A stretch of 64,000 bases of DNA from Celeribacter sp. PS-C1 (GTDB lineage: Bacteria; Pseudomonadota; Alphaproteobacteria; Rhodobacterales; Rhodobacteraceae): the NCBI RefSeq assembly GCF_019429625.1, contig NZ_JAHXRW010000004.1, forward strand, positions 62,001 to 126,000, given 5' to 3'. Shown here piece by piece: positions 47,142 through 56,565 of the stretch. Position 1 is the stretch's first letter. Each line of letters begins with the position of its first letter. The position numbers and the translations under genes were made by a program. The notes beneath the pieces were generated by a model that was not told the origin of the DNA, searched no databases, and worked only from the letters and a program-made list of their open reading frames with translations.

Positions 47142-48233
47142 TTAGTCCTTCGGCCGCATCGATAGCCCATCGGCGAAGAGGTGCACTTTTTCCGGCGGGG
47201 CGGAGAGTTTTACCGTCTGGCCTTTGAGCCCCGCGTGGATACCCGGCAGCTTGGCGATCAAGGGCTCTTGGCCACGTTCGGCCACGAAATAGAGCAACGT
47301 CACCTCACCCAGCGCCTCGACCACATCCACCACGCCATCGACAATGGCCTCGCCCTCGGCCAGATGCATGTCCTCAGGGCGCACGCCAATGTTGACGCGG
47401 CGGCCCATGTCGGAGGGCTGCGTCGGAATCTCGGAGGTCGCAATGCCTTCGCCGTCGAGTTTGACCTTGGTTACCGCTCCCGTTTCGATGATCTCTCCGG
47501 GGATCAGGTTCATCGAGGGCGAGCCGATAAATTGCGCCACGAATTCATTGTCGGGCTTTTCATAGAGATCGAGCGGGCTTCCGACCTGCGCGATGCCTTT
47601 GTTCGCCAGCACCACGATGCGGTCAGCCAAGGTCATCGCCTCCACCTGATCGTGGGTCACATAGATCATCGTGCTGTCAGGCATGCTCTCTTTAAGCTGC
47701 GCGATCTCGAGACGGGTGGCGACGCGGAGCGCGGCGTCGAGGTTCGAGAGCGGCTCATCGAAAAGATAGACCTTCGGGTCGCGCACGATGGCGCGACCGA
47801 TGGCGACGCGCTGGCGTTGACCGCCTGACAGCGCCTTAGGCAAACGATCGAGATAGTCTTCGAGTTGCAAGATATGGGCGGCGCGCATCACCCCCTCTTT
47901 GATCTCTTCCTTCGACTTCTTGGCCAGTTTCAGGGAGAAGGCCATGTTGTCATAGACCGTCATATGCGGGTAGAGCGCGTAAGACTGGAACACCATCGCG
48001 ATGCCACGCTGGGCGGGCGGCACGTCGTTGACCAGAACGCCGTCGATCTCGAGCGTGCCGCCGGAGATTTTCTCAAGCCCCGCGATCATCCTCAGGAGCG
48101 TGGACTTGCCACAGCCGGACGGGCCGACAAAGACGATCAGCTCGCCCGTCGCGATGTCGAGATTGATGTCCTTGAGGACTTCGACCTTGCCGCCATAAAC
48201 CTTGGCGACATTCTCCAGTTTCAGATCAGCCAT
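47142..48233 (-). CDS. aglK: Alpha-glucoside ABC importer ATPase AglK
   Basis: A 363-residue MalK/UgpC-type ATPase, last gene of the aglEFGAK operon. Walker A GPSGCGKST near residue 38, signature LSGGQRQR, Walker B YLFDEPLSNLD, H-loop THDQVEA, and a C-terminal TOBE/regulatory region (about 235-360) of the sugar-importer type. It energises the AglF/AglG permeases. It ends near the convergent NYN gene; no clear terminator is visible. Confidence 0.94.
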   Translation of the reverse strand: MADLKLENVAKVYGGKVEVLKDINLDIATGELIVFVGPSGCGKSTLLRMIAGLEKISGGTLEIDGVLVNDVPPAQRGIAMVFQSYALYPHMTVYDNMAFSLKLAKKSKEEIKEGVMRAAHILQLEDYLDRLPKALSGGQRQRVAIGRAIVRDPKVYLFDEPLSNLDAALRVATRLEIAQLKESMPDSTMIYVTHDQVEAMTLADRIVVLANKGIAQVGSPLDLYEKPDNEFVAQFIGSPSMNLIPGEIIETGAVTKVKLDGEGIATSEIPTQPSDMGRRVNIGVRPEDMHLAEGEAIVDGVVDVVEALGEVTLLYFVAERGQEPLIAKLPGIHAGLKGQTVKLSAPPEKVHLFADGLSMRPKD

Positions 48234-48255
48234 CGCCGTCTCCCCTCCCTAAACC

Positions 48256-49923
48256 TCAGACCTTATACCGCAGCATGATCGCGGGCTGCCACGGGCCCAG
48301 ATGCAGCTTGCCGTCTTCCATCGGCGAGGCAGAGTTCAATTCGCTGCCGACCTGATGCCAATTGCCCTTCGGCGCCTCAAGGCTCGTCGGTTGATCGGAC
48401 AGGTTGAACGCACAGAACAGCTCTTCCTCGTCATTCTTGCGCGTAAAGACCAGACACGGCCCGTTGACGTGCATATCCTCCATCGTTCCCGTCATCAGCG
48501 CCTTATGCGCATGGCGGAAAGCAATCGCGCGGCGATAATGATGCAGGATCGCGCCCGGGTCATATTCCGACTGCGCGACGGCCAGCGGGTAGTGATCCGC
48601 GCTCACCGGCAACCAGGTCTGGCCTGCACTGGAAAAGCCGCCGTGATGCTGGGAGCGTTCCCAGACCATCGGTGTGCGGCAGCCATCGCGGCCTTTGAAA
48701 TCCGGCCAAAACTGAATGCCGTAGGGGTCCTGCAGATCTTCGAACTTCAGCTCCGCTTCCGGCAGACCAAGCTCTTCGCCCTGATAAATACAGGTCGAGC
48801 CGCGCAGACACATCATCAGCGTCGTGAAGGCTCGCGCGCCCTGCGGGTCCAGGTGCCAGCGCGACATATGCCGCACCACATCGTGGTTCGAATAGGCCCA
48901 ACAGGCCCAGCCATCTGCGGCCACCTCGGCCACCTTGTCCATCACGCCCTTGATGTACTCGGGCGTCGGCGTATCCCCTGACAAAAGGTCAAAGGCGTAG
49001 CACATGTGCATGAGATCATCGCCCGCGGTGTATTCGCCGAGGATTTCGAGATCGCGTTGGTCATCGCCCACCTCGCCCACGGCTGCGGCGTTGAACGGCT
49101 CCATCACGGCGCGCAGCTTGCGCAGGAACTCTAGGTTCTCAGGCCGGGATTTGTCATAGACGTGGTTTTGCCAAGTGTAAGGGTTCACCGCCGGGGCCGT
49201 CTTGGCCTGACGCTCTTCGGGGGCCAAGGGCGGGTTATCACGCAGCTCGGCATCATGGGTGTAAAAGTTGATCGTGTCCAAACGGAAACCGTCCACGCCA
49301 CGGTGTAGCCAGAACTCGGCCACATCGAGCAGCGCCTTTTGCACTTCAGGTTCGTGGAAGTTCAGATCGGGCTGCGAGGTCAGGAAGTTGTGCAGGTAAT
49401 ATTGCAGCCGCCCCGCATCCCATTGCCAAGCCGAGCCGCCAAAGATCGACAGCCAGTTGTTGGGCGGCGTGCCATCCGGTTTCGCATCGGCCCAGACATA
49501 CCAGTTGGATTTCGGATTGCTCTTGTCCTGACGGCTCTCGACAAACCACGGGTGCTGGTCGGAGGTATGGCTGAGCACCAGATCGATCAATACTTTGACG
49601 CCATATTGATGCGCTGTGTCGATCACCGCGTCGAAATCCGCGAGAGAGCCGAACATCGGGTCGACATCGCAATAATCCGCAACGTCATAGCCGAAATCCT
49701 TCATCGGCGAGGTGAAGAAGGGCGAAATCCAGATCGCGTCCACACCGAGAGAGGCGATATAGGGCAACCGCTGAACGATACCCAAAAGATCGCCGATCCC
49801 GTCGCCGTTGCTGTCCTGATAGGAGCGCGGATAGATCTGATAGATGACAGCGCCACGCCACCAGTCTTTTTCACGGGTGAAATGCGCAGGGGAGGAGGAA
49901 GTTGCGGTCATAGGATCACTCAT
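48256..49923 (-). CDS. aglA: Alpha-glucosidase AglA (GH13)
   Basis: A 555-residue cytoplasmic glycoside hydrolase that cleaves imported alpha-glucosides (sucrose, maltose, trehalose class). (beta/alpha)8 barrel with the GH13 catalytic residues: nucleophile Asp in GFRLDTINFY near 214, acid Glu in AAVGEVGDD near 281 and the third acid in YSNHDVVRH near 345. No signal peptide. It lies between aglG and aglK in the order known from Sinorhizobium and other alphaproteobacteria. No strong ribosome binding site; ATG 49923 is the best start. Confidence 0.95.
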   Translation of the reverse strand: MSDPMTATSSSPAHFTREKDWWRGAVIYQIYPRSYQDSNGDGIGDLLGIVQRLPYIASLGVDAIWISPFFTSPMKDFGYDVADYCDVDPMFGSLADFDAVIDTAHQYGVKVLIDLVLSHTSDQHPWFVESRQDKSNPKSNWYVWADAKPDGTPPNNWLSIFGGSAWQWDAGRLQYYLHNFLTSQPDLNFHEPEVQKALLDVAEFWLHRGVDGFRLDTINFYTHDAELRDNPPLAPEERQAKTAPAVNPYTWQNHVYDKSRPENLEFLRKLRAVMEPFNAAAVGEVGDDQRDLEILGEYTAGDDLMHMCYAFDLLSGDTPTPEYIKGVMDKVAEVAADGWACWAYSNHDVVRHMSRWHLDPQGARAFTTLMMCLRGSTCIYQGEELGLPEAELKFEDLQDPYGIQFWPDFKGRDGCRTPMVWERSQHHGGFSSAGQTWLPVSADHYPLAVAQSEYDPGAILHHYRRAIAFRHAHKALMTGTMEDMHVNGPCLVFTRKNDEEELFCAFNLSDQPTSLEAPKGNWHQVGSELNSASPMEDGKLHLGPWQPAIMLRYKV

Positions 49924-49928
49924 TTTGG

Positions 49929-51191
49929 TTATTTAACGGAACCGGCCAGAAGGCCGCGAACCAGATATTTCTGCATGAAGAAGAACACCGTCAGCGGCAC
50001 GGCGATGGACACGAAAGCGGCGGTCGCGAGGATTTCCCAATTGCCGCCTCGGGTGCCCAGAAGTTCGACGATCTGCCGCGTCATCACGGTGGTTTCTCCT
50101 GAACTGTCGATCAGGAAAACGAGCGCCACGAGCAAATCGTTCCACGTCCAGAGGAATTGGAAGATCGCAAAAGACGCCAGCGCCGGGAAGGACAGCGGCA
50201 GGATGATTTTGGTGAAAATCTGGAAATCCGTGGCCCCGTCCACACGGGCGTTCTCGATGATGTCTTTCGGCAGGCCGACCATGTAGTTGCGCAAGAGATA
50301 GATCGCGAGCGGCAGACCGAACCCGGTATGCGCCGCCCAGACGCCCAGATAGCCCTTGGAATTGATCGTGTCGCCGGGTTCAAAACCGAACATCCGGCCA
50401 AGAGCACCCACTTCGGCAAAGCGGCGCGCGTTGTCCTCCATCGGCGTGCCAACAAGGGCAATAAACCATTCGACGACAGCGCCATGGAAGCTCAACAGCG
50501 GAATGAGCGCCAGTTGCAGCGGCACCACGAGAAGGCCGACGATCACGGCAATCAAGAATGCCCGCCCCCGGAAATCCATCCAAGCCAAAGCATAGGCCGC
50601 GAAGGCCGCGATCAGGATCGGAATGACGGTCGCCGGGATGGTGACGGTCAACGTGTTGATGAACGCCTTGCCCATCTTGTCGGTGGCCTGCCCGTCGACC
50701 AGAACCGTGCGGTAGTTGTCGAGGGTGAAGGACGGAGGTGTGATCGCGGTCAGGAACACGCGCTCGCCGCGGCGGCCCGAAAATTCAGTCGAATTCACAA
50801 GGCGATAGTCACCGTTGACCGCAACAGTCAACTGGCCGTCCTCGCCCATATCGGCGGTGTCGCCAGGGGCGTAGGCGGCAATATCGCGAGACGAAATGCC
50901 CCAAGCGGAAATCTCACCCGCCGCCCCGCCCTCTTCGGCGAAAAGATTGCCTTCGATGACGTAATTGCCGTCGATCTGCTGCTGCGTCTCAGGGCTTGCG
51001 GTGCGGATCATCGTGTTCTGTTCCTGCGGGAACATCGCTTTCCACCAGCCGGAACTGGAGATTTGATCCGCCGTGCGAAACGACGAGACGAACAGCCCGA
51101 CAGTCGGGAAGAGCCACAGGATGACGAGCAAAGCGACCGAAATATGCGTTGCCCAAACGAGAGCGGGTTTCTTACCGGCGATATTGTCCAT
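49929..51191 (-). CDS. aglG: Alpha-glucoside ABC importer permease AglG
   Basis: A 420-residue permease: one N-terminal helix (about 10-33), then a soluble, probably periplasmic insertion of about 130 residues (about 50-175, rich in Gly/Asp, no hydrophobic segment), then five more helices with the EAA loop IENARVDGATDFQIFTKIILP near 333. The large insertion is known from MalG/AglG-like subunits. It partners with AglF and AglK. It starts 12 bp after aglF. Confidence 0.93.
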   Translation of the reverse strand: MDNIAGKKPALVWATHISVALLVILWLFPTVGLFVSSFRTADQISSSGWWKAMFPQEQNTMIRTASPETQQQIDGNYVIEGNLFAEEGGAAGEISAWGISSRDIAAYAPGDTADMGEDGQLTVAVNGDYRLVNSTEFSGRRGERVFLTAITPPSFTLDNYRTVLVDGQATDKMGKAFINTLTVTIPATVIPILIAAFAAYALAWMDFRGRAFLIAVIVGLLVVPLQLALIPLLSFHGAVVEWFIALVGTPMEDNARRFAEVGALGRMFGFEPGDTINSKGYLGVWAAHTGFGLPLAIYLLRNYMVGLPKDIIENARVDGATDFQIFTKIILPLSFPALASFAIFQFLWTWNDLLVALVFLIDSSGETTVMTRQIVELLGTRGGNWEILATAAFVSIAVPLTVFFFMQKYLVRGLLAGSVK

Positions 51192-51203
51192 AATCCCCTC
51201 CCC

Positions 51204-52205
51204 TCACTTCATCTCTTTGCGGGCGTTGTAGACGTTCCACACCAGAATGGGCGTCACCAGGAGCATAATCACCATCGCCGCCGCAGAGCCGACACCCCAG
51301 TCGCGGGCGCGGAACAGTTGGTCGTACATGTAATTCGCCAGCACCTGCGTCTCCCATTGTCCGTTGGTCATCGCAAAGACAATGTCGAAGACCTTGAGCA
51401 CCACGATGGTGATCGTGGTCCAGACGACAACGATGGTGCCCATGATCTGCGGCACTTTGATGCGAAAGAAGATCTGGAACGGGTTGGCGCCATCCACGAT
51501 GGCGGCCTCGATGGTCTCTTCAGGTACGCCCCTGAGCGCCGCTGAAAGGATCACCATAGCAAAGCCGGTCTGAATCCAGATCAGCACCACCATGAGGAAA
51601 AAGTTGTTCCAGAACGGAATGGTCAGCCAATTCATCGGCTGATCGCCCCCCAGCGCCAGATAGATCGCGTTCAAAATACCGATCTGCTCCGTGCCCAAGG
51701 GTCGCGCGTCATAGACCAGTTTCCAGATCACAGCAGCACCGACGAAAGAGATCGCCATCGGCATGAAAATCAAAGATTTGGCAATCGAGCCCCAGCGGAT
51801 GCGGTCGGTCAGCTGCGCCACCAAAAGCCCGAAAGCGGTGGACATCGCAGGCACCACCAAAAGCCAGAAGGCATTGTTGCGCATCGCCTCCCAGAATTTC
51901 GGATCACCGGACATTTTACGGTAATTCTCAAGCCCCACATAGGCCCCGCCGAGATCGCGGTCGGTGAGAGACAGCCGCAGCGTCTCGACCACCGGATAGG
52001 CCAGATAAAGCCCCAAGGCCAAAAGCCCCGGAAGGAGAAACAGCCAAGGTCGGACCAGATTGGCGCGGTTGATATTGCGCCCGGCATTCTGCCCCCGCGC
52101 GGGGAAGATCACCTTGTCGAGGATGATGTTGGAAAAATAGAAATAACCGATACAGGCCCCCACGCCGATGGCGATGGTCAAAAGCCCCTGAAGTGCCGGA
52201 TGCAT
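51204..52205 (-). CDS. aglF: Alpha-glucoside ABC importer permease AglF
   Basis: A 333-residue permease with about seven or eight hydrophobic helices; the EAA loop EETIEAAIVDGANPFQIFF lies near residue 240. The start is ATG 52205 with GGGGAGA in front; the frame is open 14 codons further up without support. It pairs with AglG to form the channel. A 171-bp gap separates it from aglE, room for a hairpin that would lower expression relative to the binding protein. Confidence 0.93.
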   Translation of the reverse strand: MHPALQGLLTIAIGVGACIGYFYFSNIILDKVIFPARGQNAGRNINRANLVRPWLFLLPGLLALGLYLAYPVVETLRLSLTDRDLGGAYVGLENYRKMSGDPKFWEAMRNNAFWLLVVPAMSTAFGLLVAQLTDRIRWGSIAKSLIFMPMAISFVGAAVIWKLVYDARPLGTEQIGILNAIYLALGGDQPMNWLTIPFWNNFFLMVVLIWIQTGFAMVILSAALRGVPEETIEAAIVDGANPFQIFFRIKVPQIMGTIVVVWTTITIVVLKVFDIVFAMTNGQWETQVLANYMYDQLFRARDWGVGSAAAMVIMLLVTPILVWNVYNARKEMK

Positions 52206-52376
52206 ATCTTCTCCCCTTCTCACAGGACCGCGCCACAGGCATGACACAGGTCCGTTCGTGCGCCGGTTTGCCCCTTTTCGAGGTCTGAGCGCGTCACAGC
52301 GCCTCCCGCTGAGGCTGCGACATCTCCGGGCCCCTCACATTTCCAGACGGGCCCGGAGTGTTTTCAAATCAAACGC

Positions 52377-53645
52377 TTACTTGAGAGCGTCCCAGGAATC
52401 CTGGATCGACTTGGCAACATCCGCAGCAGGTTCGCCGCCCGCGTAATCGACCATGCCGGTCCAGAAGGAGCCAGCGCCCACGCCACCCGGCATCAGGTCG
52501 GAGGCGTCAAAGCGGAAGGTGGTCGCGCCGAGAAGAATGTCATTCATTTTCTTCAGCGTCGGGTCGGAGAAGACAGAGGTGTCCACCGCCTTATAGGGCG
52601 TCAGGAAGCCTTTCTGTTTCATCCACGCCTCATGCGCATCGGTGGTTTTCAGGAATTCCATGAACTGATGCGCTTCGGGGCTGTCGTTGGTGATCGCCCA
52701 AAGCGTGCCTGCACCCAGCACCGGCTGGCCGAGATCTTTGCTCTCATAGGCCGGGAAGTAGAAGAAATCCGCATCCTCGCCCAACATCGTGTCCTCGGGG
52801 AAGAAGGCCGGAATGAAGGAGGCCATGTGATGCATGTAGCATTGCGGCGGCGAGGCAAAGAGGCCTTTCGGGCTGTCGCGGAAATCTGTCGAGGCCACGG
52901 AACCGGACCCGCCGGAGACATAGGCGTCATTGCGGGCAAACCACCCGAATTCCTCGATGGCTTCGATCACGCGCGGATCGTCGAATTTCACCTCATTGGT
53001 GACCCAGCCGTCATAGACGTCCGGTGTCTGCGTGCGCAGCATCAAATCTTCGACCCAGTCGGTCGCGGGCCAGCCGGTCGCCGCCCCCGATCCCAGACCG
53101 ATGCACCAAGGCGTCTCGCCGTCTGCGACGATCTGATCGGTCAGCACCTTGAGCTCTTCCATGGTTTCGGGGATCTCATAGCCCGCGTCCTCGAAATTCT
53201 CCGGCACATACCAAACCAGAGATTTCACGTCGATTTTATAGGGAAACGCATAGAGGTGATCAGCGCCATCCTTACCCGTGTACGTCCCCAAAGCGGTCCA
53301 GCTTTCGCCCGCCGCGTAATTCTCTTTCAACCATTCATCCGTCCCCTCGCTCAGCGGCGTGAGGAACCCACGGCGCGCCATATCGGCGGCGAGACCGGGC
53401 TGCGGGAAAACGGCGATGTTGGGCGCGGAGCCCGCTTCGGCATCAATCACAATCTGCTGTTCAAAACTGTCGGACCCGACATAGGCGACATCAAGGCCGC
53501 TCTGTTCTTCGAAAACCGCCAAAACCTGTTCGACCATCTCTTGGTCGGCGCCGATCCACGGACCGGCAATCGTCAAATCCTGTGCCTGCGCGGCACCCGC
53601 AACCAAAGCGAGCGTGGCGGCACCGGAATAAAGTGTCTTTTTCAT
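52377..53645 (-). CDS. aglE: Alpha-glucoside periplasmic binding protein AglE
   Basis: A 422-residue solute-binding protein of the MalE-like cluster, first gene of the operon. The signal peptide ends at GAAQAQ near residue 21. The mature protein begins DLTIAGPWIGADQEMVEQ, and FFYFPAYESKDLGQPVLGAG is typical of the family. It delivers alpha-glucosides to AglF/AglG in the periplasm. GGGAGG precedes ATG 53645. Two AGCGCT-cored palindromes lie 45-96 bp upstream. Confidence 0.94.
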   Translation of the reverse strand: MKKTLYSGAATLALVAGAAQAQDLTIAGPWIGADQEMVEQVLAVFEEQSGLDVAYVGSDSFEQQIVIDAEAGSAPNIAVFPQPGLAADMARRGFLTPLSEGTDEWLKENYAAGESWTALGTYTGKDGADHLYAFPYKIDVKSLVWYVPENFEDAGYEIPETMEELKVLTDQIVADGETPWCIGLGSGAATGWPATDWVEDLMLRTQTPDVYDGWVTNEVKFDDPRVIEAIEEFGWFARNDAYVSGGSGSVASTDFRDSPKGLFASPPQCYMHHMASFIPAFFPEDTMLGEDADFFYFPAYESKDLGQPVLGAGTLWAITNDSPEAHQFMEFLKTTDAHEAWMKQKGFLTPYKAVDTSVFSDPTLKKMNDILLGATTFRFDASDLMPGGVGAGSFWTGMVDYAGGEPAADVAKSIQDSWDALK

Positions 53646-53689
53646 GTAAACCTCCCAGTTTTCATACCCGGACATGGGCAGTTCGACCC

Positions 53690-53697
53690 TAGCGCTA
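53690..53697. promoter_or_regulatory. Candidate AglR operator 1 (aglE promoter)
   Basis: TAGCGCTA, an 8-bp perfect palindrome with the LacI-family CG centre, 45 bp before the aglE ATG. The same 8-mer lies 51 bp before the GH1 gene. Confidence 0.5.
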
Positions 53698-53729
53698 TCA
53701 GATGGGAAATCAAATGGTTCCCCCGAACT

Positions 53730-53741
53730 CAAAGCGCTTTG
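53730..53741. promoter_or_regulatory. Candidate AglR operator 2 (aglE promoter)
   Basis: CAAAGCGCTTTG, a 12-bp perfect palindrome, centred 42 bp from operator 1. It matches the GH1-promoter palindrome. Confidence 0.65.
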
Positions 53742-53968
53742 GCATCTCTCCAAGCCTTGCCGAAGCGAACCTGGGAGTCAATGACCGTGATCAAGCATCA
53801 AGTGAACTCAGCATGCAAAACCTCTGCAATTGAAGCGAAGCGACCTGACGTCAGAGCCACAGATCCCCCAGCCAGCACGGCCAGAGCGAAGAGACTTTAC
53901 CGCGACCCTAAGCCGCGGTTAGCATAGGGAAATCCTGTGCACGCTGTGCACGAATAAAAAGGCCCAAG

Positions 53969-55000
53969 ATGAACCTGAAAGAGCTGTCCACCCTGCTCGG
54001 CCTGTCCCAGACCACCGTGTCGCGGGCCTTAAATGGTTACCCCGAAGTCTCCGAGGTGACCCGTGACAAGGTGATGAAGGCCGCCAAGCTGCACAATTAC
54101 AGCCCCAATACCCGCGCCCGAGGATTGGCCACCGGACGCAATCATGCGGTGGGCCATGTGATCCCGCTGTCGACCGAACATGAGGTGGTGAACCCCGTGT
54201 TCACCGATTTCATCGCCGGCGCCTCGGAAATTTATTCGCGCGAAAATTACGACATGATCCTGTCGATCGTGCCCGACAGCACGGAAGCCGACGCCTATCG
54301 CAAAATCGCCGCCAAAGGTTCGGTCGATGGCGTCATCGTGCATGGCCCCAAAGCCAATGATCCCCGCATCGCCCTGTTGCGCGAGATCGGCATGCCCTTT
54401 GTCGTGCATGGCCGTTCAGGGATTGCTGAGGAAAGCGAATATTCGTGGGTCGATATGAACAACACCCGTGCCTTCGAGCGCGCCACCGAGTTTCTGATTG
54501 ACCTAGGGCATCGCCGCATTGGGCTTTTGAACGGGTTGGAGACGATGGATTTCGCCCTGAAACGCCGCGAAGGCTACCGCGCGGCGCTGGCGTCTGCGGC
54601 GCTCAAAGAGCACAAAGACCTTTGCTACTCTTCTGAAATGACAGAGGAATACGGGTTCACTGCGACCATGGAAATGCTCGCACTCAACCAACCTCCGACC
54701 GCGATCCTAGCCTCTTCAATCATTGTCGGGTTTGGTGTGCGTCGTGCGCTCGACACCTCCGGCCTCAAGATTGGCAAGGATGTGTCACTGATCGTGCATG
54801 ACGATGATTTGTCCTATCTGCGCAACGGCTCGAACGAGCCGATTTACACAGCGACCCGCTCGTCTGTGCGCATGGCCGGACGAATTTGCGCTGAGATTTT
54901 GATGGAACAAATCTCCGATCCCAACCGGCCCCTGCGCCACGTGCTTTTGGATGCGGAATTGATCATCGGCCACACCACCGGACCGGCGCCGAAGGACTAA
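53969..55000 (+). CDS. aglR: LacI-family regulator of alpha-glucoside use AglR
   Basis: A 343-residue repressor-type protein. The N-terminal HTH is MNLKELSTLLGLSQTTVSRA with the hinge helix at RARGLATGRNHAVG near 55; the C-terminal periplasmic-binding-like domain binds the inducer. It is encoded divergently from aglE and just ahead of the GH1 beta-glucosidase gene, and CAAAGCGCTTTG palindromes occur in both flanking promoters. AAGG precedes ATG 53969. Confidence 0.93.
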   Translation: MNLKELSTLLGLSQTTVSRALNGYPEVSEVTRDKVMKAAKLHNYSPNTRARGLATGRNHAVGHVIPLSTEHEVVNPVFTDFIAGASEIYSRENYDMILSIVPDSTEADAYRKIAAKGSVDGVIVHGPKANDPRIALLREIGMPFVVHGRSGIAEESEYSWVDMNNTRAFERATEFLIDLGHRRIGLLNGLETMDFALKRREGYRAALASAALKEHKDLCYSSEMTEEYGFTATMEMLALNQPPTAILASSIIVGFGVRRALDTSGLKIGKDVSLIVHDDDLSYLRNGSNEPIYTATRSSVRMAGRICAEILMEQISDPNRPLRHVLLDAELIIGHTTGPAPKD

Positions 55001-55057
55001 GTCCCACGCCGCAGCCGCTTCGATATTTTCCGAAGATTTTTTTGTGACACCACAAAA

Positions 55058-55071
55058 CCAAAGCGCTTTGG
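55058..55071. promoter_or_regulatory. Candidate AglR operator 3 (GH1 promoter)
   Basis: CCAAAGCGCTTTGG, a 14-bp perfect palindrome that contains the operator-2 sequence, 137 bp before the GH1 ATG. Confidence 0.68.
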
Positions 55072-55149
55072 GGTTGCTTCAAGCGCAGGTTAGAGGCTAA
55101 GTGAAGGACAAACGCGGGGCGTTGCAGGGCACTATCCGCCCAGAAAAGT

Positions 55150-55157
55150 TAGCGCTA
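55150..55157. promoter_or_regulatory. Candidate AglR operator 4 (GH1 promoter)
   Basis: TAGCGCTA, identical to operator 1, 51 bp before the GH1 ATG and centred 89 bp from operator 3. Confidence 0.5.
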
Positions 55158-55207
55158 CCCACGCCAATTTCAGCCGCCGCGCAAGACCCCAAGTCCAAGG
55201 AGGCCCC

Positions 55208-56563
55208 ATGACATCCAGCTCCCCGCTCGCTCGATCTGCCCTGACCCGCAAAGACTTCCCGAACGGCTTTCTCTTTGGTGCCGCCACCGCCGCTTATCAG
55301 GTCGAAGGCCATAAATTCGGCGGCGCGGGCCCGACGCATTGGGACACTTTCGCCGCCACGCCGGGCAACGTGCTACGCGCAGAGGACGGCGCATTGGCCT
55401 GCGATCAATATCATCGATACGGCGCGGACATGGACCTGTTGAAAGACGGCGGCTTTGACGCTTATCGCTTTTCCACCAGCTGGGCGCGGGTGATCCCGGA
55501 GGGGCGCGGTGCCGTGAACCGCGAGGGGCTTGATTATTACGATCGTCTCACCGACGCCATTCTGGAACGCGGGCTGGAGCCACATCTGACGCTCTACCAT
55601 TGGGAAATGCCCGCGGCTCTGACCGATCTGGGCGGCTGGACCAACCCGGATGTGCACCTGTGGTTTGGCGATTTCGTCGAGGTGATTGACGATAAGATCG
55701 GCGACCGCATGGCCTCGGTTGCGACCATCAATGAACCTTGGTGCGTCTCTTATCTTTCCCATTTCCTGGGTCATCACGCCCCAGGCCGCCGCGACATCCG
55801 CGCCGCCGCCCGGTCCATGCACCATGTGCTCAAAGCGCATGGCGAGGCGATCGCCCGCCTGCGCGACCGAGGCCGCAAGAACCTTGGTATTGTGATCAAT
55901 TTCGAACACACTCAGCCCGCAAGCGACGATCCGAATGACATCCAAGCCGCCGCCACGCAGGACGCCACCAACAATCGCTGGTTCATTGAGGCCATCGCCA
56001 AGGGGCACTATCCGCAGGAAGCGCTCGCGGGCCTTGAGCCGCATCTGCCGAAAGGCTGGCAAGACGATATGGCCGCTATTTCCCAGCCCATCGACTGGCT
56101 CGGCGTGAACTACTACTTCCGCCAACTCGTCGCCCATGACGGCTCCTCGCCCTGGCCCCACACGAAGCCAGCGCAGGGCCATCTGGCCACCACGCAAATG
56201 GGCTGGGAGATTTGCCCCGAAGGCCTGCGCGCGCTTTTGGTCAACCTCAAGGACCGCTATGTCGGCGATTTGCCGATCATGGTGACGGAAAACGGCATGG
56301 CCTGGGACGATCATGTGAAAAACGGCGTGGTGCACGACCCGGAACGCTGCGCCTATATCACCGATCACATGGGTGCGATGCATCAGGCCATTGCGGAGGG
56401 CGTGAACCTGAAAGGCTTTTTCTACTGGTCGCTTTTAGACAACTATGAATGGGCTTTCGGCTACGAACGCCGCTTTGGCATGGTGCATGTGGATTTTGAA
56501 ACATTGCAGCGCACCCCCAAAGCCTCGTATCACATGTTGAAAGACCTGATTAAACGGAGCTGA
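55208..56563 (+). CDS. Beta-glucosidase (GH1)
   Basis: A 451-residue cytoplasmic beta-glucosidase of normal family length. FLFGAATAAYQVEG at the N-terminus, acid/base Glu in INEPWC near residue 175 and nucleophile Glu in VTENGMAW near 360 identify a retaining GH1 enzyme. It releases glucose from cellobiose-type beta-glucosides. AAGGAGG precedes ATG 55208. glk follows 2 bp later. Control by AglR is likely from shared palindromes, which would link beta-glucoside cleavage to the alpha-glucoside regulon. Confidence 0.95.
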   Translation: MTSSSPLARSALTRKDFPNGFLFGAATAAYQVEGHKFGGAGPTHWDTFAATPGNVLRAEDGALACDQYHRYGADMDLLKDGGFDAYRFSTSWARVIPEGRGAVNREGLDYYDRLTDAILERGLEPHLTLYHWEMPAALTDLGGWTNPDVHLWFGDFVEVIDDKIGDRMASVATINEPWCVSYLSHFLGHHAPGRRDIRAAARSMHHVLKAHGEAIARLRDRGRKNLGIVINFEHTQPASDDPNDIQAAATQDATNNRWFIEAIAKGHYPQEALAGLEPHLPKGWQDDMAAISQPIDWLGVNYYFRQLVAHDGSSPWPHTKPAQGHLATTQMGWEICPEGLRALLVNLKDRYVGDLPIMVTENGMAWDDHVKNGVVHDPERCAYITDHMGAMHQAIAEGVNLKGFFYWSLLDNYEWAFGYERRFGMVHVDFETLQRTPKASYHMLKDLIKRS

Positions 56564-56565
56564 AA

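Larger units (their letters stand above)
53646..53968. other. Divergent promoter region aglE / aglR
   Basis: 323 bp carrying both promoters. Besides the two AglR-type palindromes it holds CTGACGTCAG at 53845-53854 and a tandem GTGCAC-GCT-GTGCAC at 53937-53951, 17 bp before the aglR ATG, which could serve autoregulation. Confidence 0.5.

Noticed and set aside
49929-51191. Large insertion in AglG as a new domain fusion
   Set aside because: A long periplasmic loop after the first helix is already known in MalG/AglG-type permeases.
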